64,000 bases of DNA. It comes from Fragilariopsis cylindrus CCMP1102 (Eukaryota; Bacillariophyta; Bacillariophyceae; Bacillariales; Bacillariaceae). Position numbers and translations under genes: made by a program. The notes under the pieces were generated by a model. The model was given only the letters and a program-made list of their open reading frames with translations. It ran no database searches and was not told where the DNA came from. Location of the stretch: assembly GCA_900095095.1 (NCBI GenBank), contig FMBT01000289.1, forward strand, positions 124,001-188,000. Direction: 5' to 3'. Of this stretch, positions 36,669 through 48,504 are shown in pieces; the first letter of the stretch is position 1; each line of letters starts with the position of its first letter.

Positions 36669-37002
36669 TTTCAATTCAATTCAATTCATTCCATATATCG
36701 GAATCGGAATCGGAATTGGAAGACACAATCGGAGATAGTTAGTCCCAAAGCAAATAAAACGAGATGGAAAAAAATAGAGTTGGACCAATATATCAATATC
36801 AATATCATTGTCGCATATCGATGCAGTGCGTTGCGGTGACTAGATCCGATCTAATCCAATCCAACCTTTATTATTATTATTATTATTTTCATTTGGTATT
36901 GTCATTATTCTGCCATAAACTTTACAAAAACGCTAAATGCAAGTAAAGTGACAATTAAGAACAACAACAACAACAACGGCAATAAATCAAAAAGGTAATA
37001 AG

Positions 37003-38312
37003 ATGAGTTCGTTATACACGGGATTATACGATAAGGATGGTGGTATAAAGAAGAAGAAGAATAAACCAAACATCATCGAAGATTATCAAATCGGAGAAGG
37101 GGGAGGAGGAATAGAAGATTATAATGATGATGAATTTAATACTTCCTCTTCTTCTTCGTCGTCTTCATGTACCACTACATGTACTGCTGCTACTGAAGTC
37201 GTTACTGGCTTTGAACCTGTTGTTATTGATGATAATAAAAGTAGTGATATTATTATTAGTATTGACGACGACAACAAGGATAGTGATAATGTTGTCAAGA
37301 TTACTGTGGAATCTACCACTGATATTGATAGTGATATTGATGCGATGTCTCCAGCTCCAGCACAACCATTGAGGGTAGTAGTAGCAACATCGTCTTCAAA
37401 GTTCGATGATGCTGCTGCTGTTGTTGTAACTCCAACGGTATTGGAACAACAACAACAACAACAAAAGTCAGGGCGTGTTGTAGTAATAGATGGTGATGTT
37501 AATGATGATGATGATGCTGATGATTCAATCGAAGTGGTAAAGTCTTTTTGTTGATGGAAGAAGAAAAAGGAAACAAAAACAAGAATAACGAGAATCGTTA
37601 TGGACGCAGTAGCAGAGATTTATTGTTATTAGAAGAAATAATGGAAGATGGGAGTGGTGGTCCTAATGGTGGTGGTGATAGTGATTATTTTTTAGAATAT
37701 GTTCTTAATCGATTAGGTATTGATATAATGTGTGGATTGGATGATTTTAATACTGATAACAATGGTAACGTTTACAATAAGAAAAACAAGATGAGCGAAC
37801 AGTCTCTTGAAACCATTCGTCGTTATCGTGGAGATTATGATGAATTGTTATCATCATCATCTACTAATAGTAGTAGAACAGCAGGATATTTGATTGTGCC
37901 AAGAGCAACTACGACGAATCAATATGGTGTTCACAATGGTGGTCTTGATAATGGTAATGGCAATGGTATCGAATATTATAAATTTCCAAAAATCCATACC
38001 AGCACAGATGATATTTTTGCGAATTCAACATTATCACCTTTATTATTATCTTCTGGTAGAATCTTTCGTGCCGATCCTTTTATTGGTGAACACAATGAAT
38101 TGTTACTATGTGGTGGTGGGGGTATCGATGTTGGAAATAATATTATTGATCTTTGTGAACCTCCAATTGAACTCATTATTGGTATCGATGATAAGGAATT
38201 CGATATCGATAATGAGGACGATGATGCTGCTGCTGCTGCTTCTTCTCTTCATGATGATGAACCCGAAGGAATTCCATTGGAAAAGAAAGTACGATTTCAG
38301 TCAGGATTCTAG
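37003..38312 (+). CDS. Acidic, low-complexity protein; two frames joined by a short intron or a frame change
   Basis: The first open part (37003-37554) codes a Lys-rich start, then Ser/Thr/Asp-rich text ending DDDDADDSIEVV. The second (from about 37560 to 38312) codes DLLLLEEIMEDGSGG, then VLNRLGIDIMCGLDDFNTDN, IIDLCEPPIELIIGIDDKEF and ends LEKKVRFQSGF. A donor GTG|GTAAAG at 37535 with an acceptor near 37580-37590 would join them in phase but gives an intron of only ~46-55 bp; a one-base change in the T5 run near 37543 would do the same. The C-terminal KKVRFQ matches the RVxF-type docking motif for protein phosphatase 1, which is suggestive only. No family recognised. Confidence 0.6.
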
Positions 38313-38692
38313 TCCCGTCCCGTCCAGTCCAGTCCATTGTAGCTGCGTATGCAGGAGGTGTGTCATTCATCGGTATGTAATAGGCTTTCTTGTTTCTGTG
38401 TAATTTGCGATTTTTTCTAAAATAAATCAGTATAAAATAAAATCGATTTACTTGTTTTTTTTCTGTTACACTACGCTGTACTTCTAGCTAGCTAATCTAG
38501 CTACCTAACAGCGTACGTACATCAACAGAAGAAGGAAAAATATTCTACACTATTTACATACGTCCCTACTACTAAATACTATACTGCTGCTGCTGCTGCT
38601 GCTGCTGCCTAGTTTTGAAAAACATTTATAATTATTCTTCTTCGGAACAAGCCGTGCTCACAAACAAGGAATAATTGGTTTTATTTTCCCAA
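38313..38692. other. Convergent 3' region
   Basis: A CAGTC-type run (38316-38336) and a CTG run (38582-38608) are present. An alternative minus-strand reading (about 38632-38720, coding QEFSWENKTNYSLF) is open in another frame of the next gene and might be a variant 3' end. Confidence 0.4.
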
Positions 38693-39577
38693 CTAAATTC
38701 TTGAGGACGTTGACGTAGTAGTCTCCTTCTGCCAGGAATGAATATCAGTTTTATTGAGTGCCACTTTCTGCCAAATAGTACCATTATCAAATTCAATAAT
38801 ACCATTATGACACGTACCCGAACCCGAACCAAGCGATAATGATGAATGATTATCATTGTTAAGTGAAAATTTTCCATGCATTTTATCAGTAAAATTTCCA
38901 CCAGTAATATACCACCAATTTATACCATCATCTGTACCGACAACACATATCTCATCACGAATTATTTTACCTAATCTATCCGAAATTACACGCATACCAG
39001 CAAACGATAAGGATGATGATGATGATGATTTAGAATTAGATTCACTATTAGCATGGGCAATATTGTAAATAGTTGAATCAAAAAACAAACCATTCACATT
39101 ATTAACTGCTGCATGCTTGATTTCAGCTTTAAAATGTTCATGAATGCCACACCTTAAATATTCGGGGGGAGCAATAAGTCGTGACCAGATATTATCTACT
39201 ACAGCAGTCGATTGCAGTCCAATAATATCAGTATCTTCTTTTTCTAAGAAAGATAATGCGCCTGGTTTGTAAGAGCATTTCAGCATACCAACACCTGGTG
39301 CCTTTGGTGTGAAATCCATATCAATATCACCTTTACTTTTATTAGTAAATTTACCTGTTAATACCCACCAATGAAATCCATCATCACAACCAATAGTAAT
39401 GAATTTGTTGCTGTCGTTACCGCCGTTGCCGTCGTCGTCGCTGTCGTCATCGTTGCTGATGTTATGACTACCAATAATACGAATGCCACCAAACCATGGA
39501 ACATTAAATCCAAATATATTTGAACTTCCTGATGTTGGTGAATGATATGGATCAGTGTAGATACCTCCAATATTCAT
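38693..39577 (-). CDS. Unknown protein with two-fold internal repeat
   Basis: Open for 294 residues. Two halves align: GGIRIIGSHN…ITIGCDDGFHWWVLTGKFTN (residues ~30-80) and GMRVISDRLG…CVVGTDDGINWWYITGGNFT (residues ~190-235). Each is followed by a K-x-(K/H)-G-(D/K) turn and later a W. The conserved core is (I/V)G-x-DDG-x-(H/N)WW-(V/Y)-(L/I)-TG. No family name recognised. The ATG at 39577 follows an apparent acceptor (CTTTTAG|G), and a GTAAGT donor exists near 39789, so one or more 5' exons are likely; the exon ending there could code a short FSSLKKSTW segment. Expression site unknown. Confidence 0.65.
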   Translation of the reverse strand: MNIGGIYTDPYHSPTSGSSNIFGFNVPWFGGIRIIGSHNISNDDDSDDDGNGGNDSNKFITIGCDDGFHWWVLTGKFTNKSKGDIDMDFTPKAPGVGMLKCSYKPGALSFLEKEDTDIIGLQSTAVVDNIWSRLIAPPEYLRCGIHEHFKAEIKHAAVNNVNGLFFDSTIYNIAHANSESNSKSSSSSSLSFAGMRVISDRLGKIIRDEICVVGTDDGINWWYITGGNFTDKMHGKFSLNNDNHSSLSLGSGSGTCHNGIIEFDNGTIWQKVALNKTDIHSWQKETTTSTSSRI

Positions 39578-40917
39578 CCTAAAAGTACGTCTTTTGTAAT
39601 AGTCAAATAGTAATGTTTTTGTATGCTTTGCTTTGCTTTTACTTTACTTTACTTTACTTTAGTTCCTTGCTTGGCTTTCGTTTGGTATAATATGTAAGTT
39701 ATGTACAGTAAATACTGTAGACACATAGACATAAAAAGCATAGAGCAAAATCAAAGATCTTTCTTCCTTTCACATCGCATTAACTTACCACGTAGATTTC
39801 TTGAGCGAAGAAAAGATCCCTTTTGATCATTGACTTGTGAATGAGTCGATTCCCAGTCAGTTTTAGTCCCGTGTCACACTTGTTTTTTTGAAATTAAAAA
39901 ACAAAACAAAACAAAACAAAAAATTCAAAATTCAAAATAAAAAGAATCAATCAACGAACAATAACGAAGGCAGACAATGGTAAACAAGCAAGCAATAAAA
40001 TCCTACAGCTTGTATCGAACTTGTATAGCAGATCGGAATCGAATCGAATGAATCGAATCATCATTCGGTGAATGGTCGATCGGAAGTCTCAAGTGGATTG
40101 AGGTTTTTTGATTCAATCCCCCCCCTCCTCCCTCCCTCTCTAAAGAGTTCGCACGTGTAAGTACAAGTATAAGTATAAGTCTGAGACGCACTGTACTGCA
40201 ATAAAGTTATCTGTGAGGGCTATATGGGTGATGATGGCTAATCATGTATTTCGGTACTAAAAGTGATACAAGTACAAGTACAATTTTGATATGAGACGCA
40301 ACACCATAGAAGCGGATTACATATTAGATGGATGGTATTGCATAATAAGTTGCAAAACTACCAAACTGTATACATTCGCTTACATCCAGGTTTTTCGTAA
40401 CTCTCCCCAGCTTTTCTTTGCTGTGTCGAAAAACTTTTATATCCACTTCATCATCGTCTTTTCTTTCCAATTTTTCGCCATCGTATCTGTGCCTTTATAA
40501 GTTGCAATCTAGAGAATATATGGGGTCGTAGAAGTATCCTTTACCGTGTCATCGTCTATCGTCGTTCTGTTCTGACATATCTGGCAAAATATTCGAGGCT
40601 TTAACGAAAATTTCCTTTCGGAAAAAGTGCTCGCATTTCTCTTTGTACACTTTATATAACGTACATTAGGCGAGATCACACGAGAAATGAAGTATTGTCT
40701 TGCACAACTAACTCGATACTAGCTAGCTAGTAGGATGACAAACACAAATATATTATTGTATGCATATATCTCTGATCTACGTTATTTTTTATCATTTTTC
40801 TTCATAACATTATTTTAAATTATTAAATTATATATTTTTATTTTTATTTCGTTTCGTTTCCGTTTTCTTCTTGATTTATATAAATATTGATATTCGATAT
40901 CTTCTCGTATATCTTGT
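39578..40917. other. Intergenic, possible 5' exon of the preceding gene
   Basis: A donor-like CTACGTG|GTAAGT near 39789 (minus strand) may end an upstream exon of the 38693-39577 gene. The rest holds ACTTT and AAAAC pentamer runs (39640-39660, 39897-39920) and no clear gene. Confidence 0.4.
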
Positions 40918-41967
40918 TTATGCAATAAGAACAGCACCAACAAGACCAACAATAGTAACAACAAATGATGCAGTTGCACCACCAGCAGTTTGTAATGCAG
41001 TTGGACTATCATCTGATTTAACAATATCAGCAACAATATCAAATTCTTGTACAGCGTCAACTTCTTGAAGAACACGACCATTCTTTTCACTTGCACCAAG
41101 ACGACGGGCAGTGGTGAAACCTAAATTTGCAGTACCAGCACCTTTAACTGGAATACCAGATTCATAAAATTGGGCATAAAGGATAGTGGAAAATTCATCT
41201 GTTCCAGCATACGATGATAAACCATCTCCGCCAGCAATAGGTAATGCAGCTTGAGTGGTAATGTCTTCAGTATTTTCAGTACTTTCATTAGTCCATGTGA
41301 ATGCTGAGATGGAAGTAACTTCAACATCAGGACTAGATGGTGATACCTTAACACAAATTAATGAACCCTGTAGGAAGGCTCCATCAGTACCATCACCGGT
41401 GCTACATAGGGCAGCACTGACGGTGTACTCTTGGGCTTGTGTACTTTCTGTTTTGGCCTTTTCTGCTACTTCAAAGGATGGAACTTCAAACCCACCCTCC
41501 ATGGTAATTGTTAATGTAACAACAGTTTCCGAGAAATTAACTTCATTGTCGCCAGCAGCAAATAAACCATAACGGACACAATATTTTAGTGTACCACCTC
41601 CATCTTCACCTACTGCAGTCCATAGAGCACCTTGTGCTGCAGCAATTTTAGTTTGCATATCAACAACAACAGTGGCCATTCCAGTATCATCAGTACTAGC
41701 TGCAAAAGTCATTGCCATAGCATCAACTGGAGATGTGAGAGCTGCAGTACCAGCATCATTTGAGGCGAAGGCAGCTCCTGTACAGTCACCGAGAGTTACT
41801 GAAGATTTCATGTTACTTAATGCCATCTCAGTACCAATGTCATCATAAGTGAAAGTGTATACACTTCCCACTTGAGTAGCTGTACCAAATTCAATATTCC
41901 ATTTCGTGGTTAGATCGGCTTGAACTGTGGCAACAGCGAGGGCAAGGAAGGTTAATGAAAGCTTCAT
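40918..41967 (-). CDS. Secreted protein with C-terminal hydrophobic anchor
   Basis: Intronless, 349 residues. Signal peptide MKLSLTFLALAVATVQA at the start. The mature part is rich in Thr, Ala, Glu and Asp with few Cys (ALCSTGDGTDGAF, GDCTGAAF, LKYCVRYGLF), consistent with a beta-rich ectodomain. It ends with a hydrophobic segment (ATASFVVTIVGLVGAVLIA) with no charged residues after it, the usual shape of a GPI-anchor signal; a plain membrane anchor is the alternative. Codon use is more regular and less homopolymer-laden than in neighbours, which may mean high expression. No family recognised. Confidence 0.8.
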   Translation of the reverse strand: MKLSLTFLALAVATVQADLTTKWNIEFGTATQVGSVYTFTYDDIGTEMALSNMKSSVTLGDCTGAAFASNDAGTAALTSPVDAMAMTFAASTDDTGMATVVVDMQTKIAAAQGALWTAVGEDGGGTLKYCVRYGLFAAGDNEVNFSETVVTLTITMEGGFEVPSFEVAEKAKTESTQAQEYTVSAALCSTGDGTDGAFLQGSLICVKVSPSSPDVEVTSISAFTWTNESTENTEDITTQAALPIAGGDGLSSYAGTDEFSTILYAQFYESGIPVKGAGTANLGFTTARRLGASEKNGRVLQEVDAVQEFDIVADIVKSDDSPTALQTAGGATASFVVTIVGLVGAVLIA

Positions 41968-42877
41968 GATTAATGATTTGATTTATTTATATTGTTTTTG
42001 TTTTGAGAGTGTTTGAGTGTTGATCGAATTGTAAGTTGTGAGAAGATAGATTGTTGTAAATAAATTTCACCAATTTTTTCTGTCTATTACACGATAATAG
42101 ACTACTTTTGCGTGTATTGTGAGTAAATTTTTGTTTTTCATTTTCTTGTATGATCGTAGAAATTCTACGGATTAAAGTATCGGTTCGGTATTTTACGTTG
42201 TACTTAAGGATACAAATTAATTAATGCGCATCGGCGGTTCGGTATTTTATGTTACTGTAATAAAATAATAGTCACGACGGTGGCATAGATATTTTGTTTC
42301 TTCTCCCTGTAACAGTTTCTTCTCCCTGTAACACTAAGAGGTGGAAAAAAGGTTGTGCTTCCATGGTGTTAGTATTTCAATACCACAATCGAAGAGTCAT
42401 CTTATTAGAGTCATATTGGATCTCTTTTTGGGTTCGCAGCTTGATTTAAGTTCGCAAATACTATTATAAAAAGAGATGCATCTCTCAAGTGAATGAAACG
42501 GCGTACTTGAAGTCGCGGGTAGATCAGTATGTTTGTTAAGTATGGAAGGGGAGCCCCTTTATAGAGATACAAAAATTAAGAAGAAGAAAACCATGCATCC
42601 ATACTTACTGTACAAATATGAATGCATGAATGCATGAATCAATCAATCAATCACGATGATATACACGCACGACAGAAACATCGTTACGCTATAAATTACA
42701 ACCAAACTTTTTCAAAAATTTAATTTATATTTAATTATTTAATTGTTTCCTTCTTTTAAATCAAGGTATTGCATGACATATTCTATATCGTGCCGTATCG
42801 TATCATAGCGTTTTTTATTATACATGAGTGAGGGGGGAGGGAGGGAGGGGGTCTGTTCATTACTATATAGTATACCA
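41968..42877. other. Intergenic, 5' flank of the anchored-protein gene
   Basis: Contains a doubled TTTCTTCTCCCTGTAACA (about 42296 and 42315) and ATGAATGC repeats (42619-42636). No gene seen. Confidence 0.45.
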
Positions 42878-45800
42878 TTAGTTCGTTTCCTTCTTTTCGT
42901 CGTTCAATCCTTTCGTGTAATCTTGCTCTTCTTTGGGTTTAACAATATCATCGTCGTCGTCATCGTCCTTTTCAAGTGCCGGTTTCTCGACATTGTCGTC
43001 TTCTACTGCATTGGGCATGAACTCTGAGCTTACAAAACTTCTGTTCATGTCTGCTTCAGATAGATACAATCCGTACTTTCTTTTAGTACCACTTGAATCA
43101 GTGCTCCTAACACTATTTCCAGCACTATTTTTCATAGAAGCAGCACGCCTGCTGCCTTCCATCGACGATACCATTCTTCTACCTCTGGATGATCTTCTTA
43201 AATGTGATGAGATCATCTCATTCACATTCTCGTTATAGTGTAAATTGTAAAATTTCGGTACGAAAATGAATATCGTAACAGCCATACCTATTTGGAAAGG
43301 GAAATATTAGTAAGAGGAAGGGATGGAGATGGTTATAAGAGATAGGAACGGAATACCAAGAGAAAGAGTGCAGGGATGTCGACGACGAGAAGACCCATGA
43401 TAACTTACTCATAATAAAAACGGCAGCACTTGTTACAAAGAACGATGCGGAGGTGTTTTCACTTGCAATAATAGCGATGGGTACCGCAACAACTAAAATT
43501 TGTAATATAGAAACGATCGCGGCAGCTATCCACATTCCTTCATTCAAGGTAGATTTGATATCTCTTGTTATGAAACAAAAAACAACCGCTGTTAAAATGC
43601 AACCAAGATTCAGTACAAATAATACAATAACAAAGATCATACTTGCTGGTTGATTTTCAGAAGAGCACATCCCAACAGACTGTACAGGATAACCAAGATC
43701 AGACGTTACAACAACGACACGATCCCACCGTAATGGTGCAACAAATTGCCATGTAAATAATATAATTGCCTCAACTAAAATAATAGAAACCATAATTGAT
43801 ATAACATCCTTAACTTCTACCTTTGTTCTACTAAATCGTCTTGCATTATTCATAATCTTTTTAATACGAACAATTTTAGCAAACTAATATTTTGTTGTTG
43901 TTGTTGTTGTTGTTGATATCGTTAATGTTCAATGTGGGTAAGGGGAAAAGGAAAAAGGAAACATTAAAAATCGAGAACTGAAAAAAAAATAAGAACATAC
44001 CAACAACAACAAAAGCTCGGTTGCTCGCATTCTTCACGTACCAATGCAGAAAAGGTAATACCAAATCCCATTGCGATCAACCATGGGAATGCCATACATG
44101 CAATGTCTAATCCCTTTACATCATCAGCAGGTATATCATCTGATGATAGTAAACCAGTATCTGGATCTTGTTCGACACGATAATCACCTTCGACCGCTAA
44201 AGGAATAATACTCAAACTCATAACTAAACAACCAAATGCAACCAATACTAAGAATAGCGGTTGGGATAAACTAACAACCTTATGTGACCTATAATAAAAT
44301 GTCCACCCAATAAAGAATATTGATACAATACATTGAATAGTACATAAGATATACCCAACAATTTTTATACCAGTTGACATATATGTCATATCTTCATTTG
44401 GTATATAATGACATGCAGCAGTTATACCAGTACCATATGAGTATTGAGTTTCATCATCATCACATAAGCATGTACCATCCTTAGAACATATTCCAGTATA
44501 TGCACCACCAACTTCATTGCATGGACTTAATTTGTTACAGTCACGTTCATTCCATGTTGGCATGGGGTATACAATTGATGCATCAGCTAATTCTGGTGGA
44601 TATATAACATTAACACTCATATTATTATTATATTGTGTTGCAATTAAATTCATTTCATTTTGTCCATTTTTATCAAATATTACTTTACCAAATACTGTAT
44701 TAAATTCTCCTGTTGACAATGCTTCAGAAACATTTTCATACGACAGAGAATTAGATAATTCTATAGCTTGTGCTAATACAGAAACTGTAGCTTGTCCAAT
44801 TGCAGCATGGTATGCAGCATCACGTCCAGAATAACTTTCAAATAATTCTGCAAAATATTCAGATGACCAACCATTAATTGCATCAGTTGTTTTTAAGGAT
44901 CGATCCCATGGACTTGATCCAATCATATATTCAGCATCCGTTCTGATATTACGTTTTATGGCAGTATGGGAGGGAGGGAAGGAGGAATGAAGAAGGAGAG
45001 AAAGAGTATTGTGAGTAAAACAGTAGAACACAAACACGCGGGTTAAAACGTAGAAACGGAACACTTTACGATTGATACATAACAGTAGATAATATCTCAC
45101 CCAACCTGTTCAGCAAATGTTTCCATACCAATACAAATTGAAAAAACTTGTGCTTTTGGTGACCAGCTTATATTTCTGAGTGCTGATATCCATTCTGAAC
45201 ATGCAGCATCATAGGTACAGGTAATAACAACATCCGGATTTTGATCTGCTTGTGACATATTATAAGCAATAGGTAAAAAATCAATCATTTTTGGATCAGC
45301 CTCCATTTGATGCTCGGCTTGGATGATCATATTGTATTCATCTGTTAGGATACGTGCTGATTCACATTGTTTACCAGGCCCGCCTTCATATACAGTTTGT
45401 ACGGTGCGTGCCCCGGCCTTAGCTAACATTGGTATAACTTGTTTTAAATATTGTTCAGGTAATGGTAATACACCAAATGAACCAGGTCGGTTTTCATATA
45501 CATATGTAAAATATGATCCAGGTGCAATCATAATTTTTTTTGCATCATGTGCAACAGCCGAAATTTCCTGTTATTCATTCATTCGTTTATTTTGCATTGA
45601 GAGAAAAAGTGAACGAGCGAGGGAGGGAGAAAGGGAGAGAGTGAGTTTTATCGAGGTAGGAACGCAAATAGATGACGAAACGTAAACATATTAGAACCAA
45701 ACAAACACAAGAGAACGTCAAGAACAAAGTTCTATGACAGTAAAACCGTACATTTGATATAGATGATGTATATGGTGCTAAGAAAAAATCTGTGGTTGAT

Positions 45801-46234
45801 TCAATTGATTTAGCAATTGCTGCTGCTTTCCATTTGGAACCATCACTTTCATAGGATTTTAATATCAGACCATAATTTTTTCCTTGTACATGTACACCAC
45901 AACGTGGAAAGCTATTGATCGAATCAATCATTAATTCGTATCCCTTTTGAAATAAATTACATATACTAAACCATTTATCTGCTGGATGTAAATCCATTGG
46001 ATGACCAATTGTTAATAAACCACCATCAAATTCGCATGCCTCCTGTGTGCGTTCCTCTTCTGTTATATTTACTGGATCCAATAAAGAAGTAATTGCACCA
46101 TCATCCGCAGTGCGTGTTAAAATTAATGTATTACGTCTTGCACCTTCAGTATAATGTTGTGCATCAACAACGAATATTGTTGAAAACAACAACGATAATA
46201 ACGTCGTCGTCAACGCTGTTGTTAGGAGTTTCAT
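42878..46234 (-). CDS. Class C GPCR (GABA-B/mGluR-like) with Venus-flytrap ectodomain
   Basis: Five exons (46234-45752, 45567-45101, 44942-44042, 43883-43409, 43287-42878) sum to 2,736 nt, 911 residues; all junctions are in phase. Signal peptide (MKLLTTALTTTLLSLLFSTI), then a periplasmic-binding-like ligand domain (~residues 30-450; LTIGHPMDLHP, GLILKSYESDGSKW, YHAAIGQATVSVLAQAIEL). A Cys-rich EGF-like segment (CNKLSPCNEV…CSKDGTCLC) links to seven membrane segments between ~515 and 790. The exon 3/4 join gives GFGITFSALFAKIVRIKKI, the class C TM3 and second intracellular loop signature, and TM7 ends FIFVPKFY as in this class. The tail is Ser/Arg-rich then acidic. It should couple an extracellular small ligand to intracellular signalling at the plasma membrane; the ligand is unknown. 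Confidence 0.9.
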
Positions 46235-48504
46235 GATAAGCAATTTTTGGGTCCGTCCTGTCAATTGTCGGTCAGTTAGTTAGTGTCAGTATTTTTCTTT
46301 GTGTTGTTACCAATTCGATGCTACTTACTGTATTGATGATGAGAGTTGCGACGGTGTTTTTTTTTGTAAGCGCTGTTTTGTTTTATACCAACCGTACAAA
46401 AATCAGCTGTAAAGTATCGCTGGTTCCTCATTATTTTGTCGAATATTACAATACGGTACCGACTTGTAAGTTGTGTTGTGCGAACTTGTTGCTTTGATGT
46501 CTTTTTCTTTACACATCACAGTAATTCAGGTTTTTTTACTTAGGATTATTCCTTGTTCTTTTGGAGTGAAACATAAAAAGAACAGTGTACAGTACAGTAC
46601 CACGATTTCTTTAATGTATAGGAGTAATATTATTACTTAGTGTGAAGTTGTTCCTTAGGGACTGATATACTTCACTATGTATGGTGCTTGAACCTGGGAA
46701 ATAAAATAAAGAATTAATGGAATAATATATATTATGTTTTTAATTTGTTCCAATGTTCTCCTTTGTGTGCCACAATTCTATGTTGTTTGTTAAATTTAAT
46801 AATTATTAATAATGATACTTTTGCCACAAAAATGAGACATGAATCGCATATGTTTTATTAAATAAGATTGCCCTCAAGTGAGTGAAAGAAATATCAGTAC
46901 TGTTCTTTCTTCGGAAAAATCAAAGTATTAATGCTTTTTAATTAGGAAATTATTTTTTCATGTGATACATTAGCACAGCGCGATATTCAACTTCGTGTTT
47001 ATCATCAAAAATACGGTATTGACAAAAACTAAATATGTCATTCGTGGATAAAATACGTAAATCAAATTAAAAAATATTTCAGCTCCACAGTTTAAATCAA
47101 TTGTATTTATGCATAGCTAGTTATATCATATATATTTGCTACCAGCATTTTCCCCCCCTATAAATCAATAACCCACAACATTAAATGCATGCATATGCAT
47201 AAGATAACACCCAAATAGATTGTAGGAAAATTGTATGTGTACAGTTGCAGTTCTACATGAATACTTCTGTCGATAATTAATGTTCGAGGAGGGTCTAGGT
47301 TGCTAGGTATTATGGGTTAGTTATATTAAATATATTGGCTACCATCAGCATTATCCCTTATAAATAAGTAGTCAACACCATCACATACATGCATAAGATA
47401 ACACCCAAAGCAACTGTAGGAAAATCATAATATGTGTGTAGTTGCCATTCTACACGTATCATTCAGCAAAAATCTCTCTATCATTTCTTACATATTGATG
47501 CCCAGGTTTAAGATGATAGTATGAGAAATATTCCTACACCAATCTTGACAATAACATCCACCATAATACTGAATAAAGTATGTAGCCAACCCATCATTAA
47601 GTTGGTCCATGGTTTACATGATACACCTACCTGGCTAATGGTGAAGAAAGTGAACCTCTGTTTATCAATATGCCTTTGCAGACCTAATATAATAATTGAC
47701 CATATATAATGGACTACATGTCTTTGTTTTCTGGAGAAATTTTGTCTAGCAAGAAAGATAACTGCAACAAATTAACTAGTAACATGGTGAGTTAAAGGCC
47801 ATTATTTATTGTACTACATAAATATATATTATTGTGCATTACATGAATAATGGCCGACAACATTATATGCTACCCACAGAGGAGTGCAAAGCAGAGGAAC
47901 TCTTACTTACAAAAAAAATCCTCACCTTGAAGTTCGTGTCCAGAACAAGGGGCTACGTGAGTACTGATTGTTGGTAAGGGTGATAGACTCTCTTCTTAGA
48001 CTACTGTGTATAGTGCAGTGCAGAGCATGCATTGAACTTGCAGTTTACCTGCCTGTTAGATATCATTGTGAAATATGCATGCACATTGCCTACTTGTTGC
48101 CATGCTATTCCTGCTGCTGTCATGGTTTCCTCATTGCATTGTTGGTAGGCTTTTCTTGGATTGCATTCTTTTAGTAGTAGCCTATGCCATGTCGTCATAT
48201 CAAAGACAGAGATGTGTGCAATGATATGCCCTTACTCTTCCAGTACAAGCAACAAGTGGATGGTTAGATTTACGTAATCTGCAGTTGTGACGATGAATCA
48301 GTGTTACACCATTTCTATAATTATGATAACGACGACGATGACGACGATGATGATGATGGTGATGATGATAATGATACTAACGATAAAGATAGTAGAAGAA
48401 CCACAACCTAACCAATCGATGGAACGACGACTATAACGAATAATCATGGATTTTCTCATTCAGCAATTAGAAAAAGAACCGCATCACGTACCAGTCGTCA
48501 ACGA
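46235..48504. other. 2.3-kb gene-poor region
   Basis: AT-rich; TACAGTAC motifs near 46588 and the tandem pair at 47117-47470. From about 48300 the sequence becomes coding-like (Asp codons) and leads into the gene fragment at 48505. No complete gene seen. Confidence 0.45.
47117..47465. repeat. Two direct copies of a ~150-bp segment at 200-bp spacing
   Basis: The copies starting near 47117 and 47317 share (G)TTAGTTATAT-TAAATATATT-like text, GCTACCA…CAGCATT, TATAAAT, CATGCATAAGATAACACCCAAA and TGTAGGAAAAT. Identity is roughly 75-80 percent by eye. Confidence 0.75.

Larger units (their letters stand above)
34027..37002. other. 3-kb gene-poor region with inverted repeats
   Basis: No credible gene. 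It holds a hairpin (34376-34432), a foldback-like element (34421-35967), a region related to 32157-32300 (35957-36065) and a perfect stem-loop (36625-36668), all listed separately. Open frames at 34741-35119 come from GATGACAATGG-type repeats and were not accepted. Confidence 0.5.

Noticed and set aside
40003-40191. 62-codon minus-strand frame with a hydrophobic start and Gly run
   Set aside because: Short, repeat-like (GAATC repeats), and no coding pattern beyond the first residues.
46680-46705. GGTTCAAGCACC-like tRNA B-box on the minus strand
   Set aside because: No matching A-box or cloverleaf could be drawn around it.
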